Shown: one piece after another, positions 50,889 to 55,961 of the stretch
Numbering within the stretch: position 1 is the stretch's first letter
Layout: each line of letters opens with the position of its first letter
Source: Oscillospiraceae bacterium
GTDB taxonomy: Bacteria > Bacillota > Clostridia > Oscillospirales > Ruminococcaceae
Assembly (NCBI GenBank): GCA_003512525.1
Contig: DOQG01000011.1
Coordinates: 6,543-62,503, forward strand
Reading direction: 5' to 3'
Length of the DNA stretch: 55,961 nucleotides
Made by a program: the position numbers and the translations under genes
The notes under the pieces: model-generated
Database searches by the model: none
What the model was told of the DNA's origin: nothing
The model's input: only the letters and a program-made list of their open reading frames with translations

Positions 50889-51921
50889 TGTTTTTCCTTT
50901 CACTTGACATTTTCGTTTTTCTTCTTGTGTTTTGCTTTGGCAAGAACCTTCTGTATGTCTTGTCAGACCTGTCCGGTTTTACTGTTCTGTCAGTTACAAA
51001 AGCAGGTGCGGGCAGATCTTTATTTATAAGAGAATCATACAAATTCTCATCTTTTTCATCGGACAGTACATACCGTTTTGTCCAAAGGTATTCCCTGTCT
51101 GCTTTCTTTTCAAACCTTACCGTTACCTTTATCGAGTGCTTATTACAGTGCATGACCGCCATATAGTTCATCGGTCTTAGCCACACAAGCTTGCCTTTCA
51201 GCGTAGCGGGCTTTCCGCATATCGGGCAGACGTATCGGTTAAGCGGCGACAATCTCGGCACACTGTTCATACGGGCGGTCTTTACTGTTCCGTACGATGT
51301 CTGACATATTCTCCTAAAAGGATTTGTATGTGCATAGTCGACCTTTCTCTGCCACTCTATTTCACTCGGTATATTATTTATTTTAGTAAGGACAAGTGCT
51401 GTGTAGTATGCATCATTTATTGCGCTGTGGTAATCAAGCTCCTGCTGCACGCCGGTGATCTCGACCGCCGACTGAAGTGTTATCTGCGGACGATCAATAT
51501 CATACTGCCTTGTCATGAGCGGCTGAAGATTGAACCAGTCGGAAAGCCAGCTTACATCATAGTTGTAAAACAAACACTGTCCGCGCAATGTCGGTATATC
51601 ATCGGGTCCCCATGTTGCTATAATGCTGTCCCCGAAGCCCTCGCACCACTGTCTGAAACGCTCCATGACGATCACCAGATCATCTGCATCCTTAAGATCG
51701 TCCTTTGTTATGCCTGTCAGCTTCTTTATTCTGCCTTTAAGCTCCGTATAATATCTCGGCTTTACAAATTCCGAAAAGAAATTTTCACTTATCTTTCCGT
51801 CGGTAACCGCCACAGCGCCTATCTGTATTATCTCTACCTGCAACACCTTAGTGCCCGCTATCCGCGTTTTTTCCTTGCATACAGGTTGACTCCATTCCAT
51901 ATCAAGCACAATGTATGTCAC
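50881..51921 (-). CDS. DEDDh 3'-5' exonuclease domain protein
   Basis: The 346-residue protein starts with an RNase T/DnaQ-type exonuclease fold: Exo I YIVLDMEWSQP near 3-13, with the acidic pair as DME; Exo II around WGPDDIPTLRGQCLFYN near 125; Exo III YHSAINDAYYTALVLTKI near 180 with the H-x-D of DEDDh enzymes. This architecture resembles KapD and similar proteins. A C-terminal 130 residues with a CPICGKP zinc knuckle and a basic end follow. The GTG at 51921, behind GGGAGG, is the start; the ATG at 51963 has no such site. Substrate may be RNA or single-stranded DNA. Confidence 0.82.
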   Translation of the reverse strand: MTYIVLDMEWSQPVCKEKTRIAGTKVLQVEIIQIGAVAVTDGKISENFFSEFVKPRYYTELKGRIKKLTGITKDDLKDADDLVIVMERFRQWCEGFGDSIIATWGPDDIPTLRGQCLFYNYDVSWLSDWFNLQPLMTRQYDIDRPQITLQSAVEITGVQQELDYHSAINDAYYTALVLTKINNIPSEIEWQRKVDYAHTNPFRRICQTSYGTVKTARMNSVPRLSPLNRYVCPICGKPATLKGKLVWLRPMNYMAVMHCNKHSIKVTVRFEKKADREYLWTKRYVLSDEKDENLYDSLINKDLPAPAFVTDRTVKPDRSDKTYRRFLPKQNTRRKTKMSSERKNNG

Positions 51922-51964
51922 CCGTGCGCCTCCCTTCCGTATATCATATAATATAACACTCAAA

Positions 51965-51986
51965 GCCCCGCATAGTCCTGCGGGGC
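51965..51986 (-). terminator. Hairpin after thyA
   Basis: GCCCCGCA and TGCGGGGC pair around a six-base loop on the minus strand, nine bases past the thyA stop codon and before the exonuclease gene. The following TTTGAGTGTT is a weak T-tract, so read-through is possible. Confidence 0.65.
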
Positions 51987-51994
51987 ATAAGTAT

Positions 51995-52822
51995 TTATAT
52001 CGCGACTTCTATTTTCTCGTTGAAATCGTGATATTTATAGTCTTTCAGCGTAAAGCTGTTTTTAGTGAATTTATAGAAATCGGTTATATCCTCGACCGCC
52101 ATTTCAGGTGCGGGATACGGCTCTTTCTCAATAATACGCTTTACTGCGTCAATGTGTCTGTCATAGATATGAGCGTCCGCTATAACGTGTACAAGCTCGC
52201 CAGCCCTGAGTCCGGATGCTTTTGCAAACATAATGAGAAGCGCGGCATACTGGCACACATTCCAGTTGTTCGCGGTGAGCATATCCTGCGAACGCTGATT
52301 GAGTATAGCGTTCAGCGTATCGCCTGTGACATTGAACGTCATACTGTATGCGCAAGGGGCGAGTCCCATCTCATGCAGATCCTTGTGATTGTACATATTC
52401 GTCATTATACGGCGGCTTGCGGGGTTATGCTTAAGGTCATACAGCACTCTGTCGACCTGGTCAAACTCACCCTCGGGGTAAATACTCTTCTGTCCGAGCT
52501 GCCAGCCGTAAGCCTTGCCTATCGTGCCGTTCTCATCAGCCCACGAGTCCCATATATGAGTAGATAAATCAGCGACCCTGTTGCTCTTCTTCTGATATAT
52601 CCAGAGTATCTCCTCAATCGCAGAGCGGTAAAAGATACGACGGAGCGTCATTACCGGAAACTCTTTTCTGAGGTCATAGCGGTTCACCACGCAGAACTTT
52701 TTTACGGTATGCGCGGGTGTTCCGTCCTCCCAGTGAGGTCTTACCTCGCTGTCTGTATCCCATGAGCCGTTTTCTATTATATCACGGCAGTTTTCAATAA
52801 AATATTTATCGGCTAAACTCAT
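51995..52822 (-). CDS. thyA: Thymidylate synthase
   Basis: A 275-residue folate-dependent enzyme that methylates dUMP to dTMP. The N-terminal Arg loop is in DTDSEVRPHWEDGTPAHTVK near 22-41. The catalytic Cys is in MGLAPCAYSMTFNVTGD near 142, and the dUMP-binding block is NQRSQDMLTANNWNVCQYA near 157-175. HIYDRHIDAV near 200 completes the site. In this protein the residue after the catalytic Cys is Ala where many enzymes have His, a variation I believe occurs in some clostridial members. The dCMP deaminase in the same window would supply dUMP. Confidence 0.92.
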   Translation of the reverse strand: MSLADKYFIENCRDIIENGSWDTDSEVRPHWEDGTPAHTVKKFCVVNRYDLRKEFPVMTLRRIFYRSAIEEILWIYQKKSNRVADLSTHIWDSWADENGTIGKAYGWQLGQKSIYPEGEFDQVDRVLYDLKHNPASRRIMTNMYNHKDLHEMGLAPCAYSMTFNVTGDTLNAILNQRSQDMLTANNWNVCQYAALLIMFAKASGLRAGELVHVIADAHIYDRHIDAVKRIIEKEPYPAPEMAVEDITDFYKFTKNSFTLKDYKYHDFNEKIEVAI

Positions 52823-52838
52823 TATGCGTTATGCGTCC

Positions 52839-54053
52839 TTATATCTTTGATAACAGCTTTGTTGTCGAGAAATCTATCTGGTCGAATGTACGGCTCTCGA
52901 ACATATTAAGACTGTCGATACCGCTCATATTATAGATAGAAACACCGGCGCTTGAAGCGTATGTCTTTACGTTTTTAAGCAACGTCTGCGCTTCCTCGGG
53001 ATAATCGTACTTCTTCTCATCGTTTACAAGCGCCTCTTCATAGCCTGTTATCTGCGCATCATAAATTCCGTCAAAGCCGTATATGTATATCTCCGAAAAT
53101 CCTTCATACAGTGCAAGCTGTAAGGCTATATAAAGGTCGTCTATGCGCCTTAAAGCCTCGCTGTGCTGTGTAGAACCGAACGAGGGGAGCTGAGGGATGA
53201 ATCCGTTACCCATTATATTAAAGTATGTGGGCTTCTTTGCAAACTTATCCTCAAAAACGGTCACATTGCTTGCGATAAAGCTATCCATAGCTTCTATGTA
53301 CTTTCCGTTTCCGAGATAATGCTCGGCGTTAGACAGTATGTACTGCGTAGGACGGAGCGGAGTTTTGCTGAAGAACTTGCATATACCGTTATAGCTTATG
53401 CACTTCTCGTTGAACAGGAGGTTCAGCTCATCAAGCTTTACACCCTCTTTATAGCCGACGATAAAGCAACGCTGTCCGCGGAATTTATCCTTGCATTCCC
53501 TGAGCTGTGCTTCAGTGCGGCGAACATCCTTTTCAAGCTTTTTCTGTGTGGATTTATCGGAAATGTTGAACTGCGAGCGCTTTATCTTCATATATGTGCC
53601 GAGGAAGCCTACAGGCTGATTTACAAGGCAGTAGTCGTGCTCTGTAAAGCCATACTGCTGTAAACGCTTTTCGATAGACTGTGCGCTTCCGACACGTCCT
53701 GTCATACCCTTGAGATATACCTCAAGCTCATCGTATGACGAAGAAACAAGGACATAATATGCCTTTGACATACCTTTAAGCTCTGTGATACTGCGCAACG
53801 AATTGTCGCCCTTTACAAGCGTACGTTCATCATTTGTAGCAACAAATGCAAGCTCCGGAACACGCACACCTTTTTTTCTAAGCTGACCGAGTACTTTTTT
53901 GAGTATCTCGGCGTTGACACCGCGTCCGTCGCCGAGTATCACCAGCTTACGCTGACCGATTATCTCGATGTTTTTGATAATCTGCTTCTTGTAGTTACCT
54001 GCCTTGAAGAACTTAGTAAGCTTGGCATTGGTAAGAGAATCATATGTCATCAT
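52839..54053 (-). CDS. DUF115-like/GT42-fold protein of unknown function
   Basis: A 404-residue cytoplasmic protein. The N-terminal 130 residues have a Rossmann-like pattern (KLVILGDGRGVNAEILKKVL near 34-53). The middle begins KFRGQRCFIVGYKEGVKLDE near 190-209, and the last part contains LYIALQLALYEGFSEIYIYG near 315-334, then FDGIYDAQ. The IY-x-GFDG-Y block is shared with the C-terminal domain of the aldolase fusion encoded at 39934-41520. This fold is found in DUF115/MAF proteins and GT42 sialyltransferases, so it may bind a nucleotide sugar. Its position between aspartate kinase and thyA does not explain it. It follows with a 16-base gap before thyA. Confidence 0.6.
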   Translation of the reverse strand: MMTYDSLTNAKLTKFFKAGNYKKQIIKNIEIIGQRKLVILGDGRGVNAEILKKVLGQLRKKGVRVPELAFVATNDERTLVKGDNSLRSITELKGMSKAYYVLVSSSYDELEVYLKGMTGRVGSAQSIEKRLQQYGFTEHDYCLVNQPVGFLGTYMKIKRSQFNISDKSTQKKLEKDVRRTEAQLRECKDKFRGQRCFIVGYKEGVKLDELNLLFNEKCISYNGICKFFSKTPLRPTQYILSNAEHYLGNGKYIEAMDSFIASNVTVFEDKFAKKPTYFNIMGNGFIPQLPSFGSTQHSEALRRIDDLYIALQLALYEGFSEIYIYGFDGIYDAQITGYEEALVNDEKKYDYPEEAQTLLKNVKTYASSAGVSIYNMSGIDSLNMFESRTFDQIDFSTTKLLSKI

Positions 54054-54118
54054 AAACGCTCACTTCTCCTTTTAAAATATATATTTCTCTGAATTGTTGC
54101 ACTATTGCTACTCAGCGA

Positions 54119-54163
54119 TCAACCTTCGCCGAGTATGAATTATTAACCTTCGCTGAGTATGAA
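54119..54163 (-). repeat. 24-bp tandem duplication across the aspartate kinase stop codon
   Basis: Two 21-base copies (54143-54163 and 54119-54139) with 19 matches repeat the last six codons of the kinase plus the stop codon. The second copy lies after the stop, so it is untranslated unless the stop is read through. Confidence 0.8.
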
Positions 54164-55462
54164 CATATCATAAATAACCTTGATAGCCTTTTCAAAGTCA
54201 GCCTCATGGATACCTACGATGATATTAAGCTCACTTGAACCCTGATCTATCATCTTAATGTTGATGTCTGCGTGTGATAATGCCGCAAATATTCTTGTGG
54301 CAGTACCCTTCTTTGACTTCATACCACGACCAACGATAGCGATAAGCGCTAAATCGTTCTCAATCTCAATATGGTTAGGATCTGTGACCTCACATATCTT
54401 CTCAACAATATCGGGAGTCTTGTCAACGTCCTTACCGTCAACGATGATGCTCATCGTATCGATACCGGTGGGGATATGCTCAAAACACATACCGTTTGCT
54501 TCAAGTACTGTCAGTATTCTGCGTAAGAAGCCTATCTCGCTGTTCATCTCGTCCTTTTCGATCGAGATAACGCTGAAGTGCTTTTTACCTGCAATACCTG
54601 TGATTATGTGCTGAGGAGGCTCGTTATCCTCTGCAACTATCATTGTACCCTTTGCCGAAGGGTCGTTTGTGTTACGGATATTTATCGGTATCTTTGCGCT
54701 TCTTACAGGGAAGATAGCGGCTTCGTGAAGAACCGATGCGCCCATGTATGACAGCTCACGAAGCTCCTTATATGTGATAGACTCGATGACCTTTGGTTCG
54801 TCAACTATTCTGGGGTCGGCAATAAGGAAGCCGTTTACGTCTGTCCAGTTTTCATAAAGCTTGGCATTGATAGCCTTTGCGACGATAGAACCGGTTACGT
54901 CAGATCCGCCTCTTGAGAATGTACGGACAGTGCCGTCGGGGTTAGCGCCGTAGAAGCCGGGGATAACCGCGTGTGAGATACCGTGCAATACAGAAGCAAG
55001 ACATGTATCTGTAAGAGTATCGTCAAACTTTCCGTCCGGACGGAAGAACACTACCTTAGCCGCATCTATAAACTCATATCCGAGGTAATTTGCGAGAATG
55101 ATACCGTTTAAGTATTCACCGCGGCTTGCGGCATAATCTCTGCCTGCTTTCTTGCGGAAGTTATCGATTATTGTTTCATATTCGTCATCAAGCGAAAGTG
55201 TAAGCCCGAGATCACTAATAATTCCGTTGAAACGCTCTGCAATAGGTGCAAACTGATTGTATGCATTCTTACCTTCGTTCGTTACTGCGTCATAGCAGGC
55301 ATAGAGCATATCCGTAACCTTGATATCGTCCTTGAAACGCTTGCCGGGCGCACTCGGAACTACATATCTGCGTTCCTTGTCGCTTCTTATTATATCAGCT
55401 ACCTTGCGGAACTGATTTGCATCGGCGAGCGAGCTGCCGCCGAACTTGACTACCTTACTCAT
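54143..55462 (-). CDS. Aspartate kinase
   Basis: The 439-residue enzyme phosphorylates aspartate at the head of the lysine, threonine and methionine pathways. VVKFGGSSLADANQFRKVAD near 4-23 is the ATP-site signature; SRGEYLNGIILANYLGYEFI near 128-147, GFYGANPDGTVRTFSRGGSD near 192-211 and ENWTDVNGFLIADPRIVDEP near 227 are typical. Two ACT domains follow from about 300, ending with the usual sequence around INIKMIDQGSSELNIIVGI. Such ACT domains mediate feedback inhibition. It uses its own promoter with AAAGGAAAC before the ATG, and probably feeds dapL at 10285. Confidence 0.95.
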   Translation of the reverse strand: MSKVVKFGGSSLADANQFRKVADIIRSDKERRYVVPSAPGKRFKDDIKVTDMLYACYDAVTNEGKNAYNQFAPIAERFNGIISDLGLTLSLDDEYETIIDNFRKKAGRDYAASRGEYLNGIILANYLGYEFIDAAKVVFFRPDGKFDDTLTDTCLASVLHGISHAVIPGFYGANPDGTVRTFSRGGSDVTGSIVAKAINAKLYENWTDVNGFLIADPRIVDEPKVIESITYKELRELSYMGASVLHEAAIFPVRSAKIPINIRNTNDPSAKGTMIVAEDNEPPQHIITGIAGKKHFSVISIEKDEMNSEIGFLRRILTVLEANGMCFEHIPTGIDTMSIIVDGKDVDKTPDIVEKICEVTDPNHIEIENDLALIAIVGRGMKSKKGTATRIFAALSHADINIKMIDQGSSELNIIVGIHEADFEKAIKVIYDMFILSEG

Positions 55463-55536
55463 TTTTTGTTTCCTTTCTTGTATACCGTTTGTGTCCCTTT
55501 TTTCCGATTTTATAATACGGGACTATATTCTATAAT

Positions 55537-55565
55537 ATTTTACCACAGCAGAACGCAAAAATCAA
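55537..55565 (-). promoter_or_regulatory. Promoter of the aspartate kinase gene
   Basis: TTGATT (55565-55560) and TAAAAT (55542-55537) on the minus strand with a 17-base spacer, 75 bases before the start codon. Confidence 0.65.
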
Positions 55566-55760
55566 TAGCATAAATCAAAAACAAGCGCGCCGACCCTCAT
55601 TCTCTGCCACATAAATTTCATATTCGCACTACAGATGTTTCATTCACCTATACGCAAAACCCGGGCATTGACATTAGCCAAAGATTTTACACACCTAACT
55701 ATCCCTGCCGTTGCACTATTCCGCGCCAAGCGAGTGGAGTGTGACACAACCTAAAAAAGG

Positions 55761-55805
55761 AAAAGTGAGTCGAAGCGCAAAGGATAGTGCGCGCGGCTCA
55801 CTTTT
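55761..55805. terminator. Bidirectional terminator-like hairpin
   Basis: AAAAGTGAGTCG pairs with CGGCTCACTTTT (one G-T pair), with an inner GCGC/GCGC stem. A-rich sequence lies on the left and a T-run on the right, so it could stop transcription from either direction. The region 55570-55760 shows no gene. Confidence 0.65.
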
Positions 55806-55848
55806 TTGTATGGTTTGCTCCTATTATATTACTTTAGTAATTAACAGC

Positions 55849-55961
55849 GATAGCAGGCTAACGATACTGCCTTTTGCGGGATATCACTTCTCGGGTTCGC
55901 TATTCTATGCGATAACGTTGCTGCTATGGGCGAGGGAGACAACCAAAGGGACTAGGGTAAG
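55849..55961 (+). repeat. Right copy of dispersed repeat at window ends
   Basis: Starts GATAGCAGGCTAACGATACT and runs to the window end, aligned with the minus strand of 155-267. Cut by the window border just inside the first arm of the hairpin that the left copy shows, so the full element is longer than seen. Confidence 0.7.

Overview
The window looks like chromosome of a low-to-moderate GC anaerobic gut Clostridium-class bacterium (Bacillota), most likely of the Ruminococcaceae/Oscillospiraceae type ([Eubacterium] siraeum- or Ruminococcus-like). This is inferred from gene content: an LL-diaminopimelate aminotransferase route to lysine, pyruvate phosphate dikinase with extreme codon bias, a giant fused 2-hydroxyacyl-CoA dehydratase/activase, a ComEB-type dCMP deaminase plus ThyA, strong purine-rich ribosome binding sites, and remnants of a Firmicutes integrative element. 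No rRNA, tRNA or CRISPR array was seen.

Layout. (1) 1-9.1 kb, minus strand: a HAD phosphatase, a PcrA/UvrD helicase, a membrane-anchored SPFH protein and the 1431-residue dehydratase/activase. (2) 9.2-10.1 kb: a HigB/HigA-type toxin-antitoxin pair between two perfect 59-bp direct repeats. (3) 10.1-17.1 kb, plus strand: dapL with a DUF218 membrane protein, a CheY-like receiver with an MshEN/CheX-like partner, a Na/phosphate symporter, dCMP deaminase and a metallophosphoesterase. (4) 17.2-19.8 kb, minus: a GT4 glycosyltransferase and a two-gene polar amino-acid ABC importer. (5) 20.1-22.7 kb: ppdK. (6) 22.75-25.77 kb: a 2.8-kb accessory island between two near-identical copies (about 115 bp) of the ppdK terminator region. 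It carries an XRE regulator with an ImmA/IrrE peptidase, a candidate antisense-strand small RNA, a DUF4417 gene, a DUF6883/Ntox50-like candidate toxin with a DUF4926 candidate antitoxin, and a 5' fragment of topoisomerase III. (7) 25.8-27.8 kb: an ECF sigma factor, its membrane anti-sigma factor and a small secreted protein, with a matching promoter motif in front of both units.

(8) 27.8-42.4 kb, minus: one 13-gene glycan operon behind a consensus promoter and a structured leader. The first genes (CMP-sugar synthetase, aldolase fusion, HAD phosphatase, sialyltransferase-like GT) look like a self-contained route that makes and transfers a CMP-activated acidic sugar. Later genes (RfbF, RfbG, an RmlC-like epimerase, two SDRs) look like a CDP-6-deoxyhexose route. 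Between them lie three glycosyltransferases, two of them multidomain. An acyltransferase gene near the end is interrupted at a run of eight G, which suggests ON/OFF phase variation. No flippase, polymerase or chain-length regulator is present, so export must be encoded elsewhere or the glycan is put on protein in the cytoplasm.

(9) 42.7-55.5 kb, minus: a tightly packed housekeeping series (aspartate kinase, a DUF115-like protein, thyA, a DEDD exonuclease, sialate O-acetylesterase, malQ, pth, mfd, a membrane-anchored protein, aroK). Both ends of the window carry diverged copies of one dispersed repeat in inverted orientation, at least 113 bp long.

The best candidates for something undescribed are the CMP-sugar module with its aldolase fusion, the GT8-Ig-GT fusion protein, the poly-G switch, and the DUF4417/DUF6883/DUF4926 island.
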